From contig MFEY01000007.1 in assembly GCA_001780035.1 (NCBI GenBank), positions 395,146-431,540 of the forward strand: DNA of 36,395 bases. Reading direction: 5' to 3'. A program made the translations under genes and the position numbers. Source of the stretch: Candidatus Doudnabacteria bacterium RIFCSPHIGHO2_12_FULL_48_16. GTDB lineage: Bacteria > Patescibacteriota > Doudnabacteria > UBA920 > O2-02-FULL-48-8. Shown one piece after another: positions 21,279-28,909 of the stretch. Position 1 is the stretch's first letter; each line of letters opens with the position of its first letter. The notes beneath the pieces are model-generated. The model saw nothing but the letters and a program-made list of their open reading frames with translations. It was not told where the DNA came from and ran no database searches.

Positions 21279-23411
21279 ATGTATTTAAAACGCCTCGAAT
21301 TACAGGGATTCAAATCATTTGCTCATAAAACCGTCTTGGATTTCGACCCCGGTATGACGGCCGTGGTCGGCCCCAACGGCTCGGGCAAGTCCAATGTCGC
21401 GGACAGTTTGCGTTGGGTCATGGGTGAACAGTCGCTCAAAATGTTGCGCGGCAAAAAATCCGAAGATGTGATTTTTGCCGGTTCCGACAAAAAATCCAAA
21501 TTGTCGATGGCCGAGGTGGCTTTGACTTTTGACAATAAGGATCGCAGAATTCCCTTGGAATATGGCGAAGTGGTCATCACGCGGCGCTTGTTCCGCAACG
21601 GCGAGTCCGAGTATTTGATGAACAATCAGCGCGTCCGGCTCCTCGACGTGGTTGATGCGCTGTTGCGTTCGGGTTTTGGCGCTTCCAATTATGCGGTCAT
21701 CGGTCAGGGCACTATCGATCAAATGATTATGGCTGGCCCGGCGGAAGTAAAAAATTTAGTCGAAGAGGCTTCGGGAGTTAAGCCATACTATTTAAAGCGC
21801 GAGAAAACTTTGCGCCGGCTGGAGCAGACCGAAGAAAATTTGTCCAAAGTCTCGGCGCTCCTTATGGAGATCGAACCCCGCCTGAAATCCTTGCGCCGGC
21901 AGGCCAAACGGATGGAAGAGCGGGAAGCGATTGCTTCGGAATTGATTGGTTTGCAACTGCAGCACTTCGGCCAGCAATTTTACGTTTTGGAAACCGAGTT
22001 GGGGATCGTCACCGATAAATTTAACCAAAAAATCCGAGTTATCAAAAAATTAGAGATAGAAATTTCCGCGTTCCAAACAACTTTGGAAAAAGAGGAAAAA
22101 CAGACCGAACGATCCGATAATTTTTTGGATGAATTGGAGAAAAAATTGAAAAATTTGGAAGACCGCAAGATTGCCTTGCTCGAACAATTGGCCGAAATTA
22201 AAGGCAAGCTCAAAGTTGAATCGCCGGTGACGAAGAATTTTTCTGAATTTCAGCAATCCTTCGAAGCGATCTTGGAGACATTGCGAGCCGACAATATCGG
22301 CGAGGTGAAGCAAAAATTAAGGGACCTGGTGCTGGTGTTTGGCGAATCCAAAAACGGGGAGTTGATAAAACAGCAGCAGGAACTGTCAGTCTTGATTGAC
22401 CAAATTGTTGCGGAAACCAATGAGCAGAAACGGGTGAAAATCCAGTTGCTGCTCGAAGAGAAGCAGAAAAAAAACTTCTTGACCGCAGAAGAGAAGAAAT
22501 TCCGGGTTAAAAATGCCGAACTCGGCCAGGTCAAAGATGAGCTTAACTCCATTTTGGTCGACAAAACCCGAATCGATACCCGCCTGGAAGCTTTGAACCA
22601 CGAAGCGCGCCAAGCTCTCGGATCAAAATTTGATGATTTGACCCCGCACAAGAGAGCCGATGGTTCAGTTGACGTGAACCGTATTTCCAAACTCAAGCAT
22701 CAACTGGAATTGGCCGGCGGTGTCGATGAGGCAACGATTCTTGAATATAAAGAAACCGAGGAGAGGTTTGGCTACCTCTCGGCCCAATCGCAAGATTTGA
22801 GCCAGGCGGTTGTTGATCTGCGGAGTGTCATTGAGGAATTGGATCTGATTATCAAAAAACAGTTTGACGAGGCCTTCAATCAAATTTCGGAAAAATTTGT
22901 CGAATATTTCCGGATTTTATTCAACGGCGGACAGGCCAAGATGTCGTTGCTTAAAGCGGATACGGAATCGGCAGAAGGTATGGCCGAGCTGGAGGACGAG
23001 GCCGAAAAAACTGATCATATTGATGGAGTCAAGCAAAAAAAAGCCGCGTCGCAGATTGTCGGCATCGAAATCAGAGCGACGCCGCCCGGCAAAAAGCTGG
23101 CTACGATCGCCGCCCTTTCGGGCGGAGAGCGGGCCTTGACCGCCATCGCCATGCTTTGCAGTATGCTTGCTTGTTATCCATCGCCGTTTGTAGTTTTGGA
23201 TGAAGTGGATGCGGCTTTGGATGAAGCCAACTCAATCCGGTTTGCTAAAATTTTAGGGACCCTGGCCCACCAAACCCAATTTATCACCATCACCCACAAT
23301 CGCGAGACCATGCGGCAGGCGCACACTCTCTACGGCGTGACCATGGGGGATGACGGGATTTCAAAAATTTTGTCCTTGAAACTGGAGAAGGCCGAGGAGT
23401 TGGTTAAATGA
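21279..23411 (+). CDS. smc: Short SMC chromosome-partition ATPase lacking most coiled coil and a recognisable hinge
   Basis: 710 residues instead of about 1,150-1,200. The ATPase head is complete: Walker A VGPNGSGKSN near residue 32, R-loop/Q-loop region SLRWVMGEQS, signature LSGGERALTAIAML near 615, Walker B PFVVLDEVDAALDEAN, and H-loop ITHNRETM. Between the head halves are about 330 residues of coiled-coil-type sequence, broken near 325-350 (ESPVTKNFSEFQ...LRADNIGEV) and 450-475. No segment shows the usual SMC hinge pattern, so the protein may dimerise through a reduced hinge or only through its heads. Frame is intact throughout, so this is not a frameshift. Overlaps dedA by four bases. Confidence 0.9.
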   Translation: MYLKRLELQGFKSFAHKTVLDFDPGMTAVVGPNGSGKSNVADSLRWVMGEQSLKMLRGKKSEDVIFAGSDKKSKLSMAEVALTFDNKDRRIPLEYGEVVITRRLFRNGESEYLMNNQRVRLLDVVDALLRSGFGASNYAVIGQGTIDQMIMAGPAEVKNLVEEASGVKPYYLKREKTLRRLEQTEENLSKVSALLMEIEPRLKSLRRQAKRMEEREAIASELIGLQLQHFGQQFYVLETELGIVTDKFNQKIRVIKKLEIEISAFQTTLEKEEKQTERSDNFLDELEKKLKNLEDRKIALLEQLAEIKGKLKVESPVTKNFSEFQQSFEAILETLRADNIGEVKQKLRDLVLVFGESKNGELIKQQQELSVLIDQIVAETNEQKRVKIQLLLEEKQKKNFLTAEEKKFRVKNAELGQVKDELNSILVDKTRIDTRLEALNHEARQALGSKFDDLTPHKRADGSVDVNRISKLKHQLELAGGVDEATILEYKETEERFGYLSAQSQDLSQAVVDLRSVIEELDLIIKKQFDEAFNQISEKFVEYFRILFNGGQAKMSLLKADTESAEGMAELEDEAEKTDHIDGVKQKKAASQIVGIEIRATPPGKKLATIAALSGGERALTAIAMLCSMLACYPSPFVVLDEVDAALDEANSIRFAKILGTLAHQTQFITITHNRETMRQAHTLYGVTMGDDGISKILSLKLEKAEELVK

Positions 23412-24016
23412 TAGAAAATATTTTGGCGGCCGTGACTCATTTTATTACCCAGACCATTTCGGCCTTGGGATACACGGGAGTGGTTTTGCTGATGGCCATT
23501 GAATCTGCTGCAATCCCGTTGCCGTCCGAGATCATTATGCCGTTTGCCGGATTTTTGGCTCTGGCCGGCCGATTTAATTTATTAGCCCTGGCTCTGGCCG
23601 GGGCGATTGGCTCAACCTTCGGTTCCTGGGTGACGTATGGTCTGGGATTTTACGGCGGCCGGCCCCTAGTTCGCCGATTTGGCCGGTTTGTGTTGCTGTC
23701 GGAAAAAGATCTGGATCTGACGGAACGATTTTTTCAAAGATTCGGCAATGCTTCGACGTTTATTGGCCGGCTTCTGCCGGTCGTGCGAACTTTCATTTCG
23801 ATTCCGGCCGGAATCGGCAAGGCACCGCTGCTTGAGTTTACGATTTATTCCTTCCTCGGCTCATTTATCTGGTCTTATTTGTTGGCCTGGGTGGGATTCA
23901 AGCTCGGGGAACATTGGAAAGACCTGGAAATATATTTTAGGAGATTCGATACTTTGATTTTGGTTTTATTGCTTTTGGCTTTAGCTTATGCTATAAAAAG
24001 GCATATTAAGAAATAA
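23408..24016 (+). CDS. DedA-family membrane protein
   Basis: 202 residues. DedA/VTT-domain proteins flip undecaprenyl phosphate or phospholipids across the membrane. Visible: N-terminal helix, ESAAIPLPSEIIMPFAGFLA (the re-entrant E-x-x-x-P-x-P-x-E element), GSTFGSWVTYGLGFYGG, and the basic FIGRLLPVVRTFISIPAG motif with its essential arginines. Overlaps the smc stop by ATGA. Which lipid it moves is not evident. Confidence 0.9.
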   Translation: MIENILAAVTHFITQTISALGYTGVVLLMAIESAAIPLPSEIIMPFAGFLALAGRFNLLALALAGAIGSTFGSWVTYGLGFYGGRPLVRRFGRFVLLSEKDLDLTERFFQRFGNASTFIGRLLPVVRTFISIPAGIGKAPLLEFTIYSFLGSFIWSYLLAWVGFKLGEHWKDLEIYFRRFDTLILVLLLLALAYAIKRHIKK

Positions 24017-24020
24017 TTTT

Positions 24021-24617
24021 ATGGTATTGGAATTTTATCGTCACCACGAAATTCTGCCGATTAGCCCTGAAGACAAAGCCCGGTTTATTCAGGATTATAA
24101 GAATAACAAAAAAGCGGATTTGATCACGGCTGCGGCCTTTGCCCGAGACAATGCCGTCTCTTATCGAAATTTTAAGGTCGGCGCCGCGATCATGAGCAAA
24201 GAGCCAAACCAAGCGTCCGGCGAGTATAGTATTTATTCAGGCCATAATTATAAACCGGAACCGGCAGAGCAGGAGGGTATAGCGAAACGCTGCGCGGAAA
24301 AGATGGCCTTAGAGCAAGCCTTGGCCAATCATACCAATTTTATACCTGCGATTATCAGTGTTTCTGATAAAATTTCCACTGGCAGCGATAGCCAGGCTCA
24401 TGATGCTCTTCATCCCTGCAATGAATGCCGCGCCATGATCCGGCAGTTAAAGAAAGAGGGCTTGCTTAGCGGCGAGAGCATAATTTGCAATGTTAATGAT
24501 TCCCGCCTCGGCCGGGATGGTAATTGGGCCGAAGAAGAAAGAACCGTCGATGAGCTGCTCAGTTTATATTCGGGAGAAGAAACTTCGGAAGAAAACCAGA
24601 TTGCCGCTGCGGCATAA
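24021..24617 (+). CDS. Cytidine-deaminase-like zinc protein
   Basis: 198 residues, longer than the 130 typical of homotetrameric Cdd. YRNFKVGAAIM matches the substrate-binding strand, KRCAEKMAL the C-A-E zinc/catalytic element (Cys as first ligand, Glu as proton shuttle) and HPCNECRAMIRQL the P-C-x-x-C ligands. Extra parts are an N-terminal 25 residues, an insertion after the first strand (EPNQASGEYSIYSG) and an acidic C-terminal tail. Probably deaminates cytidine or a related pyrimidine; a modified-base role cannot be excluded. Starts four bases after dedA. Confidence 0.8.
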   Translation: MVLEFYRHHEILPISPEDKARFIQDYKNNKKADLITAAAFARDNAVSYRNFKVGAAIMSKEPNQASGEYSIYSGHNYKPEPAEQEGIAKRCAEKMALEQALANHTNFIPAIISVSDKISTGSDSQAHDALHPCNECRAMIRQLKKEGLLSGESIICNVNDSRLGRDGNWAEEERTVDELLSLYSGEETSEENQIAAAA

Positions 24618-24621
24618 GGAG

Positions 24622-24650
24622 TTGACCGGGGAACCTGCTTTTGTTATACT
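24622..24650 (+). promoter_or_regulatory. rpsP promoter
   Basis: TTGACC (24622-24627), 17 bases, TATACT (24645-24650). Confidence 0.75.
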
Positions 24651-24676
24651 AGGCAAGCTAATTATTTAATTACTCA

Positions 24677-25033
24677 ATGTTAACCATTCGATTACAACGC
24701 ACCGGCACCAAGAATAAATCGGCCTTTCGCATTGTTTTGACTGAAGCGCATCGCGCCGCGTCCAAAAAAGTTTTGGAAGTTCTCGGCCACTACAATCCGC
24801 GCCTCAAGCAATTCGGGATCAAGGATGCCGAAAAACTCAACTACTGGCTCGGCAAACATGTTTCTGTCTCCCCAACCGTTTATAATTTGTTGGTGGATAA
24901 AAAAATCGTCAGCGGGAAAAAAGTCAAAGCCTGGCAACCCAAGAAGAAAGAAGGGGAGCCAGCTCCGACGAGCGAAGCTGTCGGAGCTCCAACCTCGGCT
25001 GAACCGAGCGTCGGAGTTGAAGCCCAGGCTTAA
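24677..25033 (+). CDS. rpsP: Ribosomal protein bS16 with a repeat-derived C-terminal tail
   Basis: 118 residues. The first ~88 form bS16 (MLTIRLQRTGTKNKSAFRIV, VLGHYNPR, YWLGKHVSVSPTVYNLL), which binds 16S rRNA in 30S assembly. The last 30 (EPAPTSEAVGAPTSAEPSVG...) are low-complexity and encoded by palindromic repeats: AGCTCCGAC (24961-24969) with GTCGGAGCT (24980-24988), CTCGG/CCGAG, then GTCGGAG. So the tail is a repeat that extended the gene in frame. First gene of a translation cluster with khpA and trmD. Confidence 0.95.
   Translation: MLTIRLQRTGTKNKSAFRIVLTEAHRAASKKVLEVLGHYNPRLKQFGIKDAEKLNYWLGKHVSVSPTVYNLLVDKKIVSGKKVKAWQPKKKEGEPAPTSEAVGAPTSAEPSVGVEAQA
24961..25020. repeat. GTCGGAG-family repeat inside rpsP
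   Basis: Two adjoining hairpins, 24961-24988 (9 perfect pairs) and 24994-25008, ending in GTCGGAGTTGAA; same family as 4100-4140, where GTCGGGGTTGAA ends the unit. Confidence 0.65.
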
Positions 25034-25045
25034 TTTTGCTACACT
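25017..25045 (+). promoter_or_regulatory. Possible khpA promoter
   Basis: TTGAAG (25017-25022), 17 bases, TACACT (25040-25045). A palindromic repeat with CGCC/GGCG arms sits at about 25085-25112 in the leader. Confidence 0.45.
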
Positions 25046-25161
25046 AATCGTGTAAATACTGATCGGCAGGTTTTGGTCGAAATCGGCCCGCCTTCGTTAA
25101 AACTACGGCGGCCAAGCCGTAATCAGAGCTCTTTAATACCAATTAACTGATATACCGACAT

Positions 25162-25497
25162 ATGGCAATGGAACAAGATCAGGAATTTGTGGAATATCTC
25201 GTCAAAGCACTGGTTGATCATCCGACGGATGTGAAGACCGAGCGGACTGTTGATGAAATGGGAGTATTGATTACTCTGCACCTCAATCCCGAAGACATGG
25301 GCCAGGTGATCGGACGCCAGGGACAGACAGCCAAATCCATCCGCACTTTGCTGCGCGTGGTCGGGGCCAAACGAAAGTCCCGCGTGAATCTCAAGATTCA
25401 TGAACCGGAGGGTTCAACCCGAGGCCGCCGCGAACCATCAGCGCCTTCGTCTCAGGGTCACGATATAGCGTCTGACATCGACGAGTTTAAGCTCTAA
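25162..25497 (+). CDS. khpA: KH-domain RNA-binding protein KhpA
   Basis: 111 residues. KhpA is a small RNA chaperone-like protein, usually partnered with KhpB/Jag. The KH core spans residues about 1-77: FVEYLVKALVDHP, then ITLHLNPEDMGQVIGRQGQTAKSIRTLL with the GxxG-type loop IGRQGQ. The C-terminal 30 residues are polar and longer than in most KhpA. The gene sits between rpsP and trmD as in Firmicutes; rimM, normally next, is missing. Confidence 0.88.
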   Translation: MAMEQDQEFVEYLVKALVDHPTDVKTERTVDEMGVLITLHLNPEDMGQVIGRQGQTAKSIRTLLRVVGAKRKSRVNLKIHEPEGSTRGRREPSAPSSQGHDIASDIDEFKL

Positions 25498-25501
25498 AAA
25501 T

Positions 25502-25528
25502 AAAACCCCCGCCAGCGGCGGGGGTTTT
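25502..25528 (+). terminator. Terminator between khpA and trmD
   Basis: Perfect 12-pair stem AAAACCCCCGCC/GGCGGGGGTTTT with loop AGC; ends six bases before the trmD start. Confidence 0.85.
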
Positions 25529-25534
25529 GAAATC

Positions 25535-26215
25535 ATGAAGTTCATCATTTTAACTTTATTTCCGGAAGCTTTCCAATCTTACTTCAACGTAAGCTTGATT
25601 CAGCGCGCGTTAGCCAAGAAATTTATTCAAATCGAGATCCATAACCTGCGCGACTGGGGCGAAGGCGCGCACAAAGTCGTGGACCTTCGGCCGTATGGTG
25701 GGGGAGCGGGCATGGTGCTACGCGTTGACATCATTGCCAATGCTTTAAAATCTCTGAAGATAAAAAAAGGGAAAAAGAGCCAGGCCATCGCGCTCATGAC
25801 CCCGCAAGGAAAAACTTTTAATCAGACTGCAGCGCGCAATTTATCCAAGCTGAAAACTTTGGCTTTAATCTGCGGCCGGTATGAAGGGTTTGATGAACGA
25901 GTGCGCGATTTGGTGGATATCGAAATCTCACTTGGTGACTTTGTTTTAACTGGTGGCGAAGTCCCAGCACTGGCCATTGTTGACGCCGTGGCTCGTTTGG
26001 TCCCGGGAGTAGTAGGCAAAAGCGAATCTCTGGTTCAGGAAAGTTTCAGCGAAGCCATGCTCGAGTACCCTCAATACACCCGACCGGAAATTTTTAACCG
26101 CAAAAAAGTCCCAAAAGTTTTATTGTCTGGCAATCATGCAAAAATTAACGCGTGGCGAGCTAGTGAAGCTTTGAAACGTACCAAGAAACGCCGGCCGGAT
26201 TTACTCAAAAAATAA
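25535..26215 (+). CDS. trmD: tRNA (guanine-N1)-methyltransferase
   Basis: 226 residues, normal length. TrmD methylates G37 of tRNAs reading CNN codons, preventing frameshifts; it has a trefoil-knot SAM site. Visible: MKFIILTLFPEAF, the RPYGGGAGMVL motif, ICGRYEGFDERV and the knot segment DIEISLGDFVLTGGE, then the C-terminal domain with YPQYTRPEIF and LLSGNHAKINAWR. The terminator just upstream raises the question of how trmD is transcribed; the T-run may be read through. A short gene follows two bases after the stop. Confidence 0.96.
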   Translation: MKFIILTLFPEAFQSYFNVSLIQRALAKKFIQIEIHNLRDWGEGAHKVVDLRPYGGGAGMVLRVDIIANALKSLKIKKGKKSQAIALMTPQGKTFNQTAARNLSKLKTLALICGRYEGFDERVRDLVDIEISLGDFVLTGGEVPALAIVDAVARLVPGVVGKSESLVQESFSEAMLEYPQYTRPEIFNRKKVPKVLLSGNHAKINAWRASEALKRTKKRRPDLLKK

Positions 26216-26217
26216 CT

Positions 26218-26532
26218 ATGATTAGCCCAAGCCAGGAAGAATTTCTCGCCGACCAGCCGGACAAAATTATTACAGTTATGCCTTTTGATCCTAAGGCGAG
26301 GGAGGCAGGTATTGCATTGGTTAGACAACTTCAGGAGAAACTACCTCAGGTAGAAATTATTTTTGGAGGTTCTACTCCCCTGGGAATATCGGGTCAGAAT
26401 GATCTTGATGTTAATATTTTATCGACTCCCGAAGAATACGAGAAAATAAAACTGCCGTATGGGGAGCAGGACTATAAAACCTACATGAGAAAGAAATACG
26501 AATTTTTTAATAGAATTTTAGGGTTAGAATAA
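26218..26532 (+). CDS. Small nucleotidyltransferase-fold protein (GrpB-like)
   Basis: 104 residues. Pattern ITVMPFDPKAREAG near 18-31, then FGGSTPLGISGQNDLDVNIL near 48-68: a G-S-T...D-x-D arrangement as in the nucleotidyltransferase superfamily, and the opening VxPFDP recalls GrpB/UPF0157. Shorter than GrpB (about 170), with the C-terminal part reduced. Active-site acidic residues D62 and D64 appear kept. The substrate is unknown. Packed between trmD and rluD with no spacing, so part of that transcript. Confidence 0.55.
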   Translation: MISPSQEEFLADQPDKIITVMPFDPKAREAGIALVRQLQEKLPQVEIIFGGSTPLGISGQNDLDVNILSTPEEYEKIKLPYGEQDYKTYMRKKYEFFNRILGLE

Positions 26533-27453
26533 ATGTTAAATTTTACTGCAGAAAATAAAGAGCGCCTCGATAAATTTTTAGCCGGACAGATTCCGGCAGT
26601 TTCGCGCGGCAAAGTTCAGAAAGCCATCAAAGACGGCAGGGTTTTGGTTAATGGCAAAAAAATTATCGAAACAGATTTTTCGCTCCATGCCAATGACCAA
26701 GTGGAATTGGCGGAATTTGAAAAAGAAGAATTGAAACCCTCGAACATTGATTTGAAAGTAGTTTATGAAAACGACGATGTGGCTGTAATTGATAAACCGG
26801 CTGGATTGGTGGTGCATCCGGGCGCTGGCAACACAGAGGATACTTTGGCCCAAGCCTTGATGACGCGATATCCGGGAATAGAAAAAGTCGGCGATCCGCA
26901 CCGGCCGGGCATTGTGCACCGCCTGGACGAAGACACTTCGGGCTTAATTTTAATTGCGAAAAACCAACCAGCGCTGGAATTTTTGAAACAGCAGTTTCAA
27001 GATCGAACTGTCGAGAAAGAGTATTTAGCCCTGGTGCACGGAGTGCCGGTGAAACGCCATGAGATAATCAACGTGCCATTAGAAAAAGTCCCGCTGAAGC
27101 AAAAAATGCGGGTTGGCAGCGGCAAAGAGGCGATTACCGAGTATTTTGTGAAGACCTCTGACCCATCTGGACAATTCTCGCTAATTCGTGTAAAATTGCA
27201 CACAGGTCGCACTCATCAGATTCGGGCGCATCTGGCCCATATCGGACATCCAATTTTAGGGGATAAGATATATGGTGATCGGCCCGCCTCCGCTAAAGCT
27301 TCGGCGGGCAGGCAATTCCTCCATGCGCATCGATTGAAATTCCAGCTTATCGACGGCACCTGGCTGGAGCTTGAATCGGAATTGCCAGTAGAATTGAGAG
27401 AAGTTTTAAGTAAACTTAATATCGCAATTCCGAATTTATTTCGGAATCTCTAA
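26533..27453 (+). CDS. rluD: RluD-type 23S rRNA pseudouridine synthase with an in-frame repeat
   Basis: 306 residues. N-terminal S4 RNA-binding domain (1-60), then the RluA-family catalytic domain with DDVAVIDKPAGLVVHPG and the catalytic aspartate in HRLDEDTSGLILIAK, and LHTGRTHQIRAHLAHIGHPILGD. It isomerises uridines in 23S rRNA, possibly those of helix 69. After GDKIYGD the peptide RPASAKASAGRQ is encoded by a palindromic repeat (27281-27313), placed where family members have a short loop. The last residues (IPNLFRNL) also come from a repeat. RluA versus RluD subtype is not fully certain. Confidence 0.9.
   Translation: MLNFTAENKERLDKFLAGQIPAVSRGKVQKAIKDGRVLVNGKKIIETDFSLHANDQVELAEFEKEELKPSNIDLKVVYENDDVAVIDKPAGLVVHPGAGNTEDTLAQALMTRYPGIEKVGDPHRPGIVHRLDEDTSGLILIAKNQPALEFLKQQFQDRTVEKEYLALVHGVPVKRHEIINVPLEKVPLKQKMRVGSGKEAITEYFVKTSDPSGQFSLIRVKLHTGRTHQIRAHLAHIGHPILGDKIYGDRPASAKASAGRQFLHAHRLKFQLIDGTWLELESELPVELREVLSKLNIAIPNLFRNL
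27281..27313. repeat. GGCGGGCAGG-family repeat inside rluD
   Basis: CCCGCC (27283-27288) and GGCGGG (27303-27308) around CCGCTAAAGCTTCGG, ending CAGGC. Encodes ASAKASAG in frame. Shares the GGCGGGCAGG arm with the tRNA insertion at 4339-4348. Confidence 0.7.
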
Positions 27454-27479
27454 CTGAGATCCTGAAACAAGTTCAGGAT
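27427..27479. repeat. Two palindromes after rluD
   Basis: ATTCCGAA/TTCGGAAT (27427-27447), which overlaps the rluD C-terminus, and ATCCTGAA/TTCAGGAT (27459-27479). Typical dispersed repeat units; could form a weak terminator before rplS. Confidence 0.6.
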
Positions 27480-27490
27480 TGCCCGAAACT

Positions 27491-27832
27491 ATGCATATCA
27501 AAAATTTTAGAGAAGAACAACTCAAGCAAGTCCCGGTGCTCAAAGCCGGCTATATTGTACGCGTCCACCAAAAAATCACTGATATTTCTCCGGATGGCAA
27601 AGAAAAGCAGCGCGTCCAGGTATTCGAAGGCCAGGTTATCGGCACTCGCGGCGGCAAAGCCATCAATGGCACGGTGACGGTCCGCAAGATTTCTTCCGGC
27701 ATCGGCGTTGAGAGAATTTTCCCGATCCATTCCCCGAATGTCGAAAAAATCGAAGTGATCAAGGCGACCCCGGCCCGCAAGACCAAGCTTTATTACACCC
27801 GAACCGGCCAGGAAGCCAAGGTTAGGGAATAG
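27491..27832 (+). CDS. rplS: Ribosomal protein bL19
   Basis: 113 residues from ATG 27491. The upstream in-frame TTG lies in a repeat and is not needed. Family pattern: FREEQLKQVPVLKAGYIVRVHQKI, RVQVFEGQVIGTRGG, TVTVRKISSGIGVERIFPIHSPNVEKIEV and the C-terminal ARKTKLYYTR. bL19 sits at the 30S-50S interface. Closes the rpsP-trmD-rplS cluster, separated here by the two extra genes and followed by a clear terminator. Confidence 0.96.
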   Translation: MHIKNFREEQLKQVPVLKAGYIVRVHQKITDISPDGKEKQRVQVFEGQVIGTRGGKAINGTVTVRKISSGIGVERIFPIHSPNVEKIEVIKATPARKTKLYYTRTGQEAKVRE

Positions 27833-27855
27833 TATTTAGTATAAAGTATAAAGAG

Positions 27856-27880
27856 AAACCGCCAGAAATGGCGGTTTTTT
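27856..27880 (+). terminator. Terminator of rplS
   Basis: AAACCGCC/GGCGGTTT with a 6-base loop and T-run to 27880. The 160 bases after it hold an inverted repeat CGGCCGAGC/GCTCGGCCG (about 27898-27958) and no convincing gene. Confidence 0.85.
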
Positions 27881-28047
27881 ATATTATACATTTTTGACCG
27901 GCCGAGCCCAAAATGAAGAATATCAAATTTATGCTTGTAGCAGATATTGCTCGGCCGAAGAACAAATAGCAAAATTAAAAACTGGACTCGATGGGTTAAG
28001 AGAACAGGATTAAAATTTTTTCCCGTCTCGAGTTAGGCGGTTTTAGT

Positions 28048-28076
28048 TTGACAAAACCCTTTGGGGAGGGTATATA
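28048..28076 (+). promoter_or_regulatory. Promoter of the 28104 gene
   Basis: TTGACA (28048-28053), 17 bases, TATATA (28071-28076). Confidence 0.75.
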
Positions 28077-28103
28077 TGAGTGTAAGTAATTAAGTGAAAT
28101 ATT

Positions 28104-28490
28104 ATGCTAACAGAAGATAAGGAAGATGGGATTCCTCAAGATGCTAAGGATTGGAAAGCTCCGGCCGAGCCTAATGACGAAGATCAAAGGTCAAAATTTA
28201 ACCTCGCTGGATTTAATAAAACAGGTGAGCACAAAATCGTAGAGACCTCGATGTCTATTAGGGCAGAACAATTAACCGCTGATATTGAGCGCTTAGAAGC
28301 CGAAGAGCAAGCATTTGAACAGATGGTTGCGGGAATGGATGACGAACAACTTAAAGCAGCAGTTGAAAAGACGTCTCAAGATTCCAGAGCTGTGGCTCTC
28401 GAACGAGCGGCAGTCGAAAAAAGATTCATGAATCTTAGTGCAAAAAATGCGATGCTTGAACATGAAGTTCACAAGCGTAGTAAAAAATAA
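28104..28490 (+). CDS. Coiled-coil protein of unknown function
   Basis: 128 residues. The first 50 are polar and probably unstructured (EDGIPQDAKDWKAPAEPNDED); from about 50 to 125 the sequence is strongly helical with heptad-like spacing (AEQLTADIERLEAEEQAFEQMV...SAKNAMLEHEVHKRSKK). No signal peptide, membrane helix or known domain. It has its own promoter and terminator. AT-rich. Function unknown. Confidence 0.65.
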   Translation: MLTEDKEDGIPQDAKDWKAPAEPNDEDQRSKFNLAGFNKTGEHKIVETSMSIRAEQLTADIERLEAEEQAFEQMVAGMDDEQLKAAVEKTSQDSRAVALERAAVEKRFMNLSAKNAMLEHEVHKRSKK

Positions 28491-28506
28491 TCCATTTAAA
28501 TATAAC

Positions 28507-28532
28507 AAACCCGCCTAATTGGCGAGTTTTTT
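28507..28532 (+). terminator. Terminator of the 28104 gene
   Basis: CGCC/GGCG stem extended by AAC/GTT with one mismatch, then a T-run. Confidence 0.65.
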
Positions 28533-28631
28533 AATATAGAGATAACTCTAGAGTAAACTCAGGAGTTTTTCGATGTTGATTCCTTCGGGATTGATTTCAG
28601 TAAAATCAATTATGGTTTCCCACATAAGTTA

Positions 28632-28841
28632 TTATTTTACTGAGACTTTGCGTTCAAGTACGTCCACTCGTCGTTCAAGGTCTTTAACCTCAAACTTAAA
28701 AGCAACATTATCAAATTTTAGTGTTAGATCTTCTAAATCTTGCTTGGTTGCCAAAGTTTTAAGATCTTCTTTGGTGGCCATGTCTTCGAATCCTTTGGCC
28801 ATCATTCGTGCCAGCTCTTCATTTGTGACTTTTTTTGACAT
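28632..28841 (-). CDS. Small coiled-coil protein
   Basis: 69 residues on the minus strand. MSKKVTNEELARMMAKGFEDMATKED is followed by repeated K-x-D-L and hydrophobic-heptad segments (DLKTLATKQDLEDL, DLERRVDVLERKV), typical of short oligomerising coiled coils that CPR and other bacteria carry in several copies. GGAAAAGG lies upstream of the ATG, and there is a strong promoter. No known function; may be a trimeric or tetrameric bundle. Confidence 0.7.
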   Translation of the reverse strand: MSKKVTNEELARMMAKGFEDMATKEDLKTLATKQDLEDLTLKFDNVAFKFEVKDLERRVDVLERKVSVK

Positions 28842-28879
28842 TTTATGCCCTTTTCCGCCACCGTTAATTTAGGGATTTA

Positions 28880-28908
28880 ATCATAATCCGATAAAATTCC
28901 TTTGTCAA
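28880..28908 (-). promoter_or_regulatory. Promoter of the small coiled-coil gene
   Basis: Minus strand TTGACA (28908-28903), 17 bases, TATGAT (28885-28880). Its -35 lies against the 3' end of sodA. Confidence 0.75.
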
Positions 28909-28909
28909 C

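Noticed and set aside
27894-28013. 39-codon frame with TTG start (contains YACSRYCSAEEQ)
   Set aside because: No ribosome site, crosses an inverted repeat, and no promoter; possible gene remnant but not supportable.
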